From: Aldehydirespirator sp963662645
Lineage (GTDB): Bacteria; Actinomycetota; Acidimicrobiia; Acidimicrobiales; Aldehydirespiratoraceae
Reading direction: 5' to 3'
DNA length: 64,000 nucleotides
Assembly: GCA_963662645.2 (NCBI GenBank)
Contig: OY759762.1
Location: 1,612,001-1,676,000, forward strand
The notes beneath the pieces are model-generated. The model was not told the origin of the DNA and did no database searches. It saw only the letters and a program-made list of their open reading frames with translations. A program made the position numbers and the translations under genes. This document shows, piece by piece, positions 14,613-22,927 of this stretch. Position 1 is the stretch's first letter. The number at the start of each line of letters is the position of its first letter.

Positions 14613-15990
14613 CGCAGTCGATCCAGAGCTCGGAGAACTGCGAGAGGCGATCCGTATAGATGGGCTCGAAACCGCCGTGAGAGTCCGTGCTGATCTTGCC
14701 GGGCGTCAAACGAGGATTCCGTAGGTGATCGAGGAGGATTCTCGATCCAATAACCGTCTCTTGGTGGGCGACCCAGGCTCCGGGGCAGAAGTGGGACCCA
14801 ACTCCGAACCCGACGTGACTGAACTGGCCGTCGACGCGAAAGCCCCGCTGTACTTGTCTTCCCGTGTAGAGCTCGGGCCTGAAGATGTCGAACCGTTCGG
14901 GATCGGGGAAGATGCGCTCGTCGTGGTTGGCCGAGAAGTTCACGAGCTCCACCCACGATCCCGCCGGGATGGTCACGCCGTGGAGAACCACGTCTTGGTT
15001 GGGAGAGCGGGACATGCCGCCGACAGGAGCCGAGTGGCGCAAGGTCTCGTGGAAGGCGGCGTCGAGCAGGTCTGGGTCGTCACGCACCGCGGCTAGCTGC
15101 TCGGGATGCTCCAGCAGGAGCCGCCACATGTGCAGAATCGCCCCTCGCGTGGTGTCACCGCCGCCGCCCACCAATACCGAGATCATCGACACGATCTCGG
15201 TGAGCGACAGATAGCCACCGTCGATCTGGGACCGGCTCAGGCGGGAGATGATGTCCTCGCCGGTGGGCTCACCGTGTTCGTCGTACAGGAACGTCGGTTG
15301 GCGGCGACGCTGCTTGACAAGGTCCCACACATAGTCTTCGAGGTCCTGGCGAGCCTGGAGACCGGCCTTCGCCTCCTCGGAGCTGCCTTTCCCTTGCTGG
15401 ATGGAGCTGTACCAGTAGTAGAAGCGATCCTGGGCATCCTCGGGGAAACCGAGGACCTCGCCGACCACCCGAATGGGGAACTCGTTGGCAAAGGCCCGCC
15501 CGAGCTCGATGGTCCGTCGACCGGCGACGTTGCGCTCGGCCATCTTGACGGCGGTTGGCTCGATCGCCTCGGTGATCATCGCCAGGGCCAGACGACGGAT
15601 GGCCGGCAGCCTGGCCTCGAGGGGCTTCCCGGTGAGCTGAGCGCCGAAGAGACGTCGGCGGCGGGCGTGGTCGCGGCCACCGAGCTCGAGGATCGTGTTG
15701 CCGTTCACGAGATTCGAGCTGCCCTTGGGGATGGTGTTGTACGTCTCGTCGTCGAGATACGCCGCTACCACATCGTCGTAGCGGGTGATGAAGTAGCGGT
15801 TGTGGAGCTGGTCCCAGTAGACCGGGTAGTGGTCGCGGAGGATTCGGTAGTAGGGGTGCGGGTTTCGTCTGAACTCTGTGCTATCGAAGATCCGAGGGTC
15901 GAACAGGGGTCGCCCGTCGACGCCGGTACCCATGTCGTGAGCCGTACCGAGCGGCAGGGGGGCGAATGCGACGGCGTCCCCCGGACTCAT
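14602..15990 (-). CDS. Cytochrome P450 (canonical)
   Basis: 462 aa with all P450 signatures: I-helix GGGGDTTRGAI, K-helix ETLRHSAPV, and heme loop FGVGSHFCPG with Cys402. ATG 15988-15990 overlaps the TGA of the ABC permease gene (ATGA). It would oxidise a substrate brought in by the adjacent importer, with electrons from an unlinked ferredoxin system, since none is encoded next to it. Its 3' end overlaps the P450-like gene, implying equal production of both. Confidence 0.96.
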   Translation of the reverse strand: MSPGDAVAFAPLPLGTAHDMGTGVDGRPLFDPRIFDSTEFRRNPHPYYRILRDHYPVYWDQLHNRYFITRYDDVVAAYLDDETYNTIPKGSSNLVNGNTILELGGRDHARRRRLFGAQLTGKPLEARLPAIRRLALAMITEAIEPTAVKMAERNVAGRRTIELGRAFANEFPIRVVGEVLGFPEDAQDRFYYWYSSIQQGKGSSEEAKAGLQARQDLEDYVWDLVKQRRRQPTFLYDEHGEPTGEDIISRLSRSQIDGGYLSLTEIVSMISVLVGGGGDTTRGAILHMWRLLLEHPEQLAAVRDDPDLLDAAFHETLRHSAPVGGMSRSPNQDVVLHGVTIPAGSWVELVNFSANHDERIFPDPERFDIFRPELYTGRQVQRGFRVDGQFSHVGFGVGSHFCPGAWVAHQETVIGSRILLDHLRNPRLTPGKISTDSHGGFEPIYTDRLSQFSELWIDCDVD

Positions 15991-16979
15991 TTCACCAACC
16001 GCTTCACCCCGGTCAGAGCAATAGCCACGATGAGGGTGATACCCACGAAGACCTGCGGCGCCCAGAGAGGCGCGCCGGCCAATGAGAGCCCCGTGTTTCC
16101 GGTGCCGATCAGGTACACCGCAATCAGGGTGCCCCAGACGTTGAAGCGGCCGCCCCGAAGCTGGGTGGCACCGACGAACACCGCCGCGAAAGCGGGGAGC
16201 AAGAACGGTGGGCCGATGGTCGGCGACCCCACCGTGATTCGAGCAGTCAGGACCACGCCCGCCAGCCCAGAGACGAAGGCCGACAGGACGAGGCTCATGA
16301 AGCGAATCCGCTTCGTGTTGATGCCGCTCAGGCGCGCGGTTTCCAGACTGAAGCCGATGGCGTAGATGTGGCGTCCCGTCGCGGTGTGCTCGAGTAAGTA
16401 CCAGAGGATCACCGCCACCACGAGCATGTACCAGACGGGCGCTGTGACGCCGAGGATCTTGTATCGAGCAATCTCGGTGAAGTCACCGATCAGCCGCTCG
16501 GACGCGATGGTCCTGTTGCCGGAGATGAACAGTGACAACGCGCCGAGGAGCGAGCTGGTCGCCAGCGTCCCGATGAAGGGATCGATCTTGAAGACGACCA
16601 CGACGACGGCGTTGACCAGCCCGATCGCCAGGCCGACCAGGAGCGCCACGATGACTGCGGTCGTGGGACTGACCGAGGTCTCGGCGAGCAGCTTGGCGGT
16701 GAGCACTGACGTGACGCCGAGGGTGGCGCCGATCGAGAGATCGAAGCAGCCGACCGACATCGGGACCACCAACGCCAGGGCCACCAGTCCGGTGACGGCG
16801 CCTTGGTTGAGGACGTCGGTCACCGTGTCCGTTGAGCCGAACGTGTCCGGCTCGAGAAACCAGAAGATGGCGATGATGAGCGCCCAAACGTAGAGGGCGC
16901 CGATGTTGTTGAAGGACCACCAACTCCACAGGCTTCTCGTCTGGTTTCCTGTCTGGGGCTTCACGGCCGCCTCGTTCAC
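15987..16979 (-). CDS. ABC transporter permease, ribose/simple-sugar type (RbsC-like)
   Basis: 330 aa, with about eight to ten hydrophobic helices and the family stretches MSVGCFDLSIGATLGVTSVL and LGVTAPVWYMLVVAVILWYL. GSPTIGPPFLLPAFAAVFVG followed by GGRFNVWGTLIAVYLIGTGN is the usual cytoplasmic loop and C-terminal helix. GTG 16977-16979 overlaps the ATPase stop (GTGA). It forms an importer with the RbsA-like ATPase and the lipoprotein upstream. The class normally carries sugars, nucleosides or autoinducers, but the P450 context leaves the cargo open. Confidence 0.92.
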   Translation of the reverse strand: MNEAAVKPQTGNQTRSLWSWWSFNNIGALYVWALIIAIFWFLEPDTFGSTDTVTDVLNQGAVTGLVALALVVPMSVGCFDLSIGATLGVTSVLTAKLLAETSVSPTTAVIVALLVGLAIGLVNAVVVVVFKIDPFIGTLATSSLLGALSLFISGNRTIASERLIGDFTEIARYKILGVTAPVWYMLVVAVILWYLLEHTATGRHIYAIGFSLETARLSGINTKRIRFMSLVLSAFVSGLAGVVLTARITVGSPTIGPPFLLPAFAAVFVGATQLRGGRFNVWGTLIAVYLIGTGNTGLSLAGAPLWAPQVFVGITLIVAIALTGVKRLVK

Positions 16980-18502
16980 GCCGCCTCCACCTCGGTGACG
17001 TGGAGCTGACTGACGATCGCAGCTTCGGTGATGTCATCGCCGACGAGCTCGGCCTCGATCACGCCGCCGCCGAGGACCAGGACCCGGTCGCAGATCTCAG
17101 CCAGTTCAGCGGCGTCCGACGAGCAGACGACGAACGCCAGGCCCCCAGCGGCTTGATCCCGAATGGTGGTGTAGATCTTCTCGCGGGCACCGATATCGAC
17201 GCCGTTGGTCGGCTCGTCGAGGACGAGCACCTGGGGATCGGTACCCAGCCATTTGCCGAGTACCACCTTCTGCTGGTTGCCGCCGCTCAGCGTGCTGTAC
17301 GCACGGTCGGGATCGGGAGGGACCAACTCGAGCTCGTCGATCCAGTGATTGACAAAGACGCGCTCGTCCCCCGGCCGGAGCCGGCCGCCGCGACAAAACG
17401 ACCGCAGACGACCGAGCGTCATGTTCTCGCGCACGGTGAACTCCGAGATCGCGCCCTCGGTACGCCGATCTCGGGGAACCAGCCGGACACCAAGATCGGC
17501 CATGACGGTCGGCGTGCGCCGCTGCGCGCCCTCGCCGGCGACCTCGATGACTGCCCGCGGGTGGCGGGTCGCACCGATCAACGCATACGGACACTCTCCG
17601 ATCCCGCTGCCCTGAAGGCCGGCAATCCCGAGAACTTCGCCACGCGCGACATCGAAGTCGATGCCCTCGAGCTGGCGCCCGGCAAGACCACGTACCCGCA
17701 AGGCCGGTGTGTCTTCAGACTCGGTTAGCTCGCTTCGCCGCCCGTGAAGCGACCCTACATCGTGACCGACCATGAGCCGCACCAACTCGTCGCGGTCGAG
17801 CGCCGACGTGTCATGGGTGGCGACGAGGAGACCGCCCTTGAGGATGCTGACCCGATCGGCGATGTCGAACACCTCGTCGAGGTAGTGCGAGACGTACAGA
17901 ACGGTTACGCCGCTGCGCTGGACCTCTCGCAGGATCTCGAACAGCCGGCTCACCTCGCGCTTGGTGAGCGCGACCGTCGGCTCGTCGAGCACGAGCGCGC
18001 CGCTCCCGGATTCGAGGCCTTCCAGCGCCCTGGTGATGGCCACCGCTGTGCGCTCGACCGCGTCGAGCTGGCCGACCGGTCGCATCACGTCCACCTCGAC
18101 ACCGAATCGGGCCAGCTGGGCGCGGACCTGGCTGGCCTGCGCCTTCCAGTTCACGTTCCCGGCTGTCGTCCGCGCGAAGCCGCTGACCAGGCCGAAGCTG
18201 TCGACGGCGTTGAGCTCGTCGATCAGCCCCAGGCCCTGGTGAACGAAGCGGAGTCCGAGGCGGTGAGCCGCAGCGCTGCGATCGGTGGTGATCTCGGTGC
18301 CGCCCACCCAGACCTCGCCGCCGCGGTCGGGCTGGTGGTAGCCAGCCAGGATCTTGATGAGCGTTGACTTCCCAGATCCGTTCTGGCCGACGAGGGCGTG
18401 GATCTCGCCCGGCGCCAGCCGGAGCGACACGTCGGTCAGTGCCCGGGTGCCGGGAAAGGTCTTCGATAGGTTCTTGACCTCGACCGGTGAACGATCGTCC
18501 AT
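16976..18502 (-). CDS. ABC transporter ATPase with two NBDs, RbsA-like
   Basis: 508 aa from ATG 18500-18502 (VEVKNLSKTFPGTRAL follows), 10 bp after the binding-protein stop. The first NBD has Walker A GQNGSGKST and Walker B VLDEPTVALT. The second NBD has the degenerate Walker A GLQGSGIGECP, which is usual for RbsA, the signature LSGGNQQKVVLGKW and Walker B VLDEPTNGVD. The frame remains open upstream but that would run into the binding-protein gene. It energises the importer. Confidence 0.95.
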   Translation of the reverse strand: MDDRSPVEVKNLSKTFPGTRALTDVSLRLAPGEIHALVGQNGSGKSTLIKILAGYHQPDRGGEVWVGGTEITTDRSAAAHRLGLRFVHQGLGLIDELNAVDSFGLVSGFARTTAGNVNWKAQASQVRAQLARFGVEVDVMRPVGQLDAVERTAVAITRALEGLESGSGALVLDEPTVALTKREVSRLFEILREVQRSGVTVLYVSHYLDEVFDIADRVSILKGGLLVATHDTSALDRDELVRLMVGHDVGSLHGRRSELTESEDTPALRVRGLAGRQLEGIDFDVARGEVLGIAGLQGSGIGECPYALIGATRHPRAVIEVAGEGAQRRTPTVMADLGVRLVPRDRRTEGAISEFTVRENMTLGRLRSFCRGGRLRPGDERVFVNHWIDELELVPPDPDRAYSTLSGGNQQKVVLGKWLGTDPQVLVLDEPTNGVDIGAREKIYTTIRDQAAGGLAFVVCSSDAAELAEICDRVLVLGGGVIEAELVGDDITEAAIVSQLHVTEVEAA

Positions 18503-18512
18503 TACCAGCGGA

Positions 18513-19793
18513 TCAGCCGACACCCCAGAGGGCGAGGTACTGCTCTTTGTAATCTTGGACGAGGGGCCATTCGTCTTCGGGAGCCCCGGGCCAGTTATCG
18601 ACGTTGTCGGAGCTGTACATGAAGTACGGGTAAATGGCATCTTGTGGATGGTCGACGGACTCGCCGGCGAAATGACGGGCAAAGATGTCGATGACCCGCC
18701 ACTGTGACTCGTACTTGGGGAACGAGATCGCGGCCTGCTCGTAGTTCCCGGCCGCGATGTTCACCCGGTTGCCCGGCCCCGGGTTGGCGCCGATCAGGCG
18801 AACCTCGTCGGTACCGATGCCGGCATCAGCCAGCGCACCAGGCACACCGATCGCCAGATCGCTGAACGCCAACGCCACGTAGTTCGTGTCCGGGTTCGCA
18901 CGCAGATAGCTGACGATCTGGCCCGGCAGGTTCGTGCCGATGTCTTCCGCTGGCACATCGATCCTCTCGAACGTGCAGTTCGGGCAGTTCTCGACGATCG
19001 TCTCCTCGAACCCGAGTGACACGAAATGCACGGTCTCCACCGCACCGAAGTCGTAGTACACGATGTTCGCGTTGCCGCCACTGTCGGCGATCACCCAGTT
19101 CGCGTTGTGGGTCCCAGAGATGAACTGCGGCGTGTGGTCATAGATGTTGGCCAACACCAGATCGGTGTCTTGGACCCCCTCAGGCGCAGTCGACTGGAAC
19201 ACCATCGGAATACCCGCATCACGAAGGCACTCAAGCTCCTCGGTCACCACCGCCGACGGGATCCCCAGGCTGAACACTGCGTCGGGCGCGTCGGCGCACA
19301 CCTGGGCGAACGCCGCCTTGAACTCCTCAGGTGTCGTACCACCCGACACCGACTCAGCCGTCCAGCCAAGCACAGCCGCGGCCTCCTGCAAGAACGTGAT
19401 CAGCTCGATCGCCGACGGCACATTGATCGGAATGACGACGATCCTCAACCCCGTCGGAATGTCACCCTCAATCGGCTCCGTTAGCCCAATCGAGGTTGGC
19501 AACGCACGCAACTCATCCGACACCGCCTGCGCCGCTGCAACACCAGCCGCGACCGGGTCGTCGGCCGGTTCCGTTTCCTCGGTGGTTTCTTGAGGTTCCG
19601 TTTCCTCGGTGGTTTCTTGAGGTTCCGTTTCCTCGGTGGTTTCTTGAGGTTCCGTTTCCTCGGTAGTTTCTTGAGGTTCCGTTTCCTCGGTGGTTTCGTC
19701 AACGGCTGCATCGTCATCGTCACCACATGCGGCTGCAACCAGTGCAAACGCGAAGATGACGCCCAAAAGGCGGAGCAATGTCTTGGATTTCAT
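18513..19793 (-). CDS. Lipoprotein substrate-binding protein of ribose-type ABC importer
   Basis: 426 aa. The lipobox signal is clear: LLGVIFAFALVAAAC, with Cys at about residue 23. An acidic linker of five near-identical TEETEPQE units follows (residues about 33-76). The type I periplasmic binding fold begins at LRIVVIPINVPSAIELITFL and includes NANIVYYDFGAV and VRLIGANPGPGNRVNIAAGN. ATG has GGGAGG 5 nt upstream. It is the first transporter gene, 54 bp after the NTF2-like gene. The repeated linker is encoded by a 27-bp tandem repeat. Confidence 0.93.
   Translation of the reverse strand: MKSKTLLRLLGVIFAFALVAAACGDDDDAAVDETTEETEPQETTEETEPQETTEETEPQETTEETEPQETTEETEPADDPVAAGVAAAQAVSDELRALPTSIGLTEPIEGDIPTGLRIVVIPINVPSAIELITFLQEAAAVLGWTAESVSGGTTPEEFKAAFAQVCADAPDAVFSLGIPSAVVTEELECLRDAGIPMVFQSTAPEGVQDTDLVLANIYDHTPQFISGTHNANWVIADSGGNANIVYYDFGAVETVHFVSLGFEETIVENCPNCTFERIDVPAEDIGTNLPGQIVSYLRANPDTNYVALAFSDLAIGVPGALADAGIGTDEVRLIGANPGPGNRVNIAAGNYEQAAISFPKYESQWRVIDIFARHFAGESVDHPQDAIYPYFMYSSDNVDNWPGAPEDEWPLVQDYKEQYLALWGVG
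19567..19698. repeat. 27-bp tandem repeat encoding the acidic lipoprotein linker
   Basis: Units start at 19567, 19594, 19621, 19648 and 19675 with GGTTCCGTTTCCTCGG. Only single-base differences separate them; the last is truncated. In frame they encode TEETEPQE-type repeats. Near-identity implies recent slippage or selection to keep length variable. Confidence 0.9.
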
Positions 19794-19846
19794 GATGCCC
19801 TCCCAGGCCTATCGCAGGTGCGAGATTTGAGGGAGACCGTCGAGCG

Positions 19847-20284
19847 TCAGCCGTTGGCCATCTCCCAGTTACTGTAATCCGGATCGAGCAGCCCGGCGGC
19901 GTCGCGGCGACGGAACTTCCATCCGTCGGCGGTCCGTGCGTAGGTGTCGGCGTAGTAGCCGTGAGCTCCGAAGCCGCCACCGGACGTGGTGACGCCCTTC
20001 GCCAGGTAGTAGACCGTGCCGGTCGCGGTGTCGCCGTCGACGTCGATGATGTGATTCGTCGCCGCGTGGTACAGGTGCGTCGAAACATCGAACAGGCCCT
20101 GGAAGAAGGCACGGATCTCGTCGCGATTGTTCATGAAGTTCTCGGGTGGGTGGCCCGGTCCAGGGTCGAACACCGCCTCGGGCAGGAACAGGTCCATCAG
20201 GGCGTCGAGCTGAAACGTGTCGACGGCGATCGCGTACTCGTACGTGAGCCGCTCGATCGCCTTCAGGTCTTCGAGTTCTGACAC
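19847..20284 (-). CDS. SnoaL/NTF2-like protein
   Basis: 145 aa from GTG 20282-20284, which has AGGGGGAG 6 nt upstream and matches the start of its paralogue at 21854. It shows the NTF2 cone fold: ERLTYEYAIAVDTFQLDALM helix, FLPEAVFDPGPGHP, then NHIIDVDGDTATGTVYYLAK and WKFRRRDAAGLLDPDYSNWE strands. Relatives act as hydratases, isomerases or binding proteins, and no specific activity can be assigned. It probably leads the ABC/P450 operon and is clearly similar to the gene at 21423-21854. Confidence 0.88.
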   Translation of the reverse strand: MSELEDLKAIERLTYEYAIAVDTFQLDALMDLFLPEAVFDPGPGHPPENFMNNRDEIRAFFQGLFDVSTHLYHAATNHIIDVDGDTATGTVYYLAKGVTTSGGGFGAHGYYADTYARTADGWKFRRRDAAGLLDPDYSNWEMANG

Positions 20285-20310
20285 CGGCTGCTCCCCCTCT
20301 GATCTCCGTC

Positions 20311-20326
20311 GAGTCATACGTCGGAC
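20311..20326. promoter_or_regulatory. Conserved 16-bp motif upstream of the NTF2-like gene
   Basis: GAGTCATACGTCGGAC lies 27-42 bp before the GTG start. A copy with one change (T for C) lies at 21885-21900, at nearly the same distance before the paralogous NTF2 gene. The surrounding bases differ, so this looks like a protein-binding or core promoter site rather than general duplication. Confidence 0.5.
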
Positions 20327-20549
20327 GTTTCGGCACCTTATGGCCGGATGTTCACCCCGTCAAGTCGCGATGAGCGGGGTGTGAGCATGTAGGGGTGATC
20401 CACCGGGTGGCTGCTGGGCCTGGCACGGCCCGGCTGGGCCGGGTTCGGTGGGCGTGCGACGCGAGTAGACGCACGGGTCGAGTCGGACCCGTTGGCTGTG
20501 TGGTATAGGTTCTACGTTTAGCGCGTGTCGGCGGCGAGAGGAGTCGAGA

Positions 20550-21356
20550 GTGGCCGGACGCCTCGAAGGCAAGGTAGCCGCAATCACCGGAGGGGCCAGT
20601 GGCTTCGGCGAAACGACGGGACGCCTCTTCGTCGCCGAGGGCGCGCAAGTCGTGCTGGCCGACATTCAACGGGAGCGGGGCGAGGGAGTCGCGGAGTCGA
20701 TCGGCTCGGCCGCCAGATTCGTGAGCTGCGACGTGACCAGCGAGGCTGACGTCTCGAACCTGGTCGATACCGCAGTCCGCGAGTTCGGTCACCTCGACGT
20801 GATGTTCAACAACGCGGGCATCGTCGGCGTTTTCGGGCCGTTGGCGGCCACTCCGGCCGACGAGTGGAAGGCCACCATCGACGTGTTGCTCAACGGGGTC
20901 TTCTACGGGATGAAGCATGCGGCTCGCGTGATGGTCCCGAGGGAGTCAGGCTCGATCATCAGCACCGTGAGTACAGCCGGGGTGGTCGGCGGTCTCGGTC
21001 CCCACGCGTACACCGCGGCCAAGCATGCGATCGTCGGTCTCACGAAGAACGCCGCCGCCGAGCTGTGTCGTCACGGCATCAGGGCGAACTGCATCGCGCC
21101 TCATGCGATGGCGACGCCTTTGACTGCGGAGGCCTTCGTTGGCGATCGGGACGACATAGACGGGGTGATGCCCATTCTCGAGGAGATGTCCCCGCTCAAG
21201 GGGCGAGCCGGACTCGCGACAGACGTCGCGAACGCGGCGCTCTGGTTGGGCAGCGACGAGTCCGGCTACACGAACGGGCTGTGCCTCACAACCGATGCAG
21301 GGTTCACGACGGGTTCGAGGAATGAGGCCCCAGGCTGGGTGGACGGCACGCCCTGA
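20550..21356 (+). CDS. Short-chain dehydrogenase/reductase
   Basis: 268 aa. GTG 20550 follows GAGGAG. The Rossmann motif is TGGASGFGETTG, then NNAGIVGV, STVSTAGVVGG (catalytic Ser region) and YTAAKHAIVGL (Tyr and Lys). The C-terminus LCLTTDAGFTTGSR is typical for the class. It is divergent from the NTF2/ABC/P450 operon across a 265-bp gap, so it may be co-regulated. The substrate is unknown. Confidence 0.92.
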   Translation: MAGRLEGKVAAITGGASGFGETTGRLFVAEGAQVVLADIQRERGEGVAESIGSAARFVSCDVTSEADVSNLVDTAVREFGHLDVMFNNAGIVGVFGPLAATPADEWKATIDVLLNGVFYGMKHAARVMVPRESGSIISTVSTAGVVGGLGPHAYTAAKHAIVGLTKNAAAELCRHGIRANCIAPHAMATPLTAEAFVGDRDDIDGVMPILEEMSPLKGRAGLATDVANAALWLGSDESGYTNGLCLTTDAGFTTGSRNEAPGWVDGTP

Positions 21357-21422
21357 TCCGCCGTTTCATGCAGGTCATGGGTGACGATGGGGCGACCTCA
21401 CGAAGGGCGCCTGACCCGCGAG

Positions 21423-21854
21423 CTAGCCCTCGGCCTGGTCCCAATCGCTGTAGTCGGGATCGAGGAGCGCTGCCGCCTCCCGGCGTTGGAACTTCCAGCC
21501 GTCGTCGGTCCGCACGTAGGTGTCTCCGTAGTACCCGTTGGCGCCGAAGCTCGCCCCGTCGGCGGTGACGCCCGACGCGGCGTAGTAGACCGTTCCGGTG
21601 GCCGAATCGCCGTCCACGTCGATGATGTGGTTGGACGTCAGGTGGTACAGATTGCGGGATCCCTCGAAGGTCGCCTTGAAGAACGCCTCGATCTCGTCAC
21701 GGTCGTTCATCACCGGCACGCCGCCCGGTCCTGGATCGAAGACGGCCTCGGGAACGAACAGGTCGACCAGCTTGTCGAGCTGCATCGTGTCCACCGCCAT
21801 GGCGTATTCGTAGGTAAGCCGGCGAATGGCCTCAAGGTCGTTGAACTCTGACAC
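21423..21854 (-). CDS. SnoaL/NTF2-like protein (paralogue of 19847-20284)
   Basis: 143 aa from GTG 21852-21854 with AGGAG upstream. It shares RLTYEYAMAVDTMQLDKLVD, FVPEAVFDPGPGG, NHIIDVDGDSATGTVYYAAS and LLDPDYSDWDQAEG with the protein at 19847, including spacing. The two probably arose by duplication and may bind related molecules. It converges on the SDR gene ending at 21356 and is divergent from the SDR at 22119. No catalytic residues can be assigned with confidence. Confidence 0.88.
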   Translation of the reverse strand: MSEFNDLEAIRRLTYEYAMAVDTMQLDKLVDLFVPEAVFDPGPGGVPVMNDRDEIEAFFKATFEGSRNLYHLTSNHIIDVDGDSATGTVYYAASGVTADGASFGANGYYGDTYVRTDDGWKFQRREAAALLDPDYSDWDQAEG

Positions 21855-21884
21855 AGCGCTTCTCCTTCACGTCGTTGGGTTTTG

Positions 21885-21900
21885 GAGTCATATGTCGGAC
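21885..21900. promoter_or_regulatory. Second copy of the 16-bp motif upstream of an NTF2-like gene
   Basis: GAGTCATATGTCGGAC lies 31-46 bp before the GTG at 21854. It matches the 20311 site at 15 of 16 positions. A common regulator of the two paralogous genes is the simplest reading. Confidence 0.5.
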
Positions 21901-21975
21901 AAAATGCCGAACCTGTGCGATCAAGACCGTATAGACCGACGAAATGAGCGTCAAGCGCGGGGCGAGTTACGTTTG

Positions 21976-22000
21976 TGCAATCGCTCGATTGCATGCAATC
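21976..22000. promoter_or_regulatory. Palindromic operator candidate with three TGCAATC half-sites
   Basis: GATTGCATGCAATC (21987-22000) is a perfect 14-bp palindrome. A further TGCAATC at 21976-21982 forms a second inverted pair with the left arm. It lies in the 264-bp divergent gap between the NTF2-like gene and the SDR at 22119, a typical place for a repressor site. Confidence 0.5.
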
Positions 22001-22118
22001 ATTCATAGGTCTGATCAAGAATCCGACCGGGGAGGATGGCCAGCGATGACTAGTCTGCGGCCTGTTCGCTCAGCTCCCTGAACCCAGTTCTCCATCAACA
22101 CAATCAAGGAGGGAGTCC

Positions 22119-22898
22119 ATGAGACTCGAAGGCAAAGTCGCCGCCGTCACCGGAGGCACCCGCGGGATCGGACGGGCCATCGCCGGCGCGATCATCGACG
22201 AGGGCGGGAAGGTCGCGGTGTGCAGCCGCTCCGAGGAGAAGGGTGCGCAGGCGCTGGCGGAGATGGATGCGGGCGACCGGGCGATCTTCGTGCAGGGCGA
22301 CATCCAGCAGCAGGAGGCGGTGAACCGGCTGGTCGACACCACCGTCGAGACCTTCGGCACCATCGACATCATGGTCAACAACGCCGGCGGGTCCTCAGGC
22401 TTCGCGCCGGTGGCCCAGCTGGAGGACGCGGCCTGGGAGGAGTGCCTGAACTGGTGCCTCAACCCCACGTTCTGGGGCACCCGGCGGGCCCTGCAGACCA
22501 TGGAGAAGAACGGGTGGGGCCGCATCATCAACATCTCGTCGGTGGAAGGCCGTCAAGCCGACAAAGCCGCCATTTCGCACTACATCACCAACAAGCACGC
22601 CATCATCGGGCTGACCCGGGCCGTCGCCTTCGAGTACGGCCCGGTGGGGATCACCTGCAACGTGCTGTGCCCCGGTGCCATCGAGACCGACATCATGAAG
22701 ACGGCCGGCCCCCAGGCCGCCGAGGCCATGGGCATCACCTACGAGGAGTTCCTCGACACCTACGCGCAGCTGGCCTCGATCAAGCGCCTGAACACCGTCG
22801 ATGAGGTCGCGGCCATGGCCATCCATGTCTGCACCGACATCGGGGGTGGGATAAACGGCGCCGTCCTCGACCTTCACGGAGGCAGCCTCCTCGCCTGA
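22119..22898 (+). CDS. Short-chain dehydrogenase/reductase
   Basis: 259 aa. ATG 22119 follows GGAGG. Motifs are TGGTRGIGRAIA, NNAGGSSGF, IINISSVEGRQ (Ser) and HYITNKHAIIGL, where the catalytic Tyr and Lys are in the usual YxxxK spacing (YITNK). The C-terminus INGAVLDLHGGSLLA closes the fold. The next gene begins 29 bp later on the same strand, so the two are likely co-transcribed. Confidence 0.93.
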   Translation: MRLEGKVAAVTGGTRGIGRAIAGAIIDEGGKVAVCSRSEEKGAQALAEMDAGDRAIFVQGDIQQQEAVNRLVDTTVETFGTIDIMVNNAGGSSGFAPVAQLEDAAWEECLNWCLNPTFWGTRRALQTMEKNGWGRIINISSVEGRQADKAAISHYITNKHAIIGLTRAVAFEYGPVGITCNVLCPGAIETDIMKTAGPQAAEAMGITYEEFLDTYAQLASIKRLNTVDEVAAMAIHVCTDIGGGINGAVLDLHGGSLLA

Positions 22899-22927
22899 GC
22901 CGGCCACCGAATCTCGAAGGAGAACCG

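Noticed and set aside
19567..19698. CRISPR or promoter repeat array
   Set aside because: The units are contiguous without spacers, in frame, and encode the lipoprotein linker.
20426..20441. CGGCCC/GGGCCG hairpin in the divergent gap as a terminator
   Set aside because: Only six base pairs in a GC-rich region, between divergent starts, with no T tract; probably chance.
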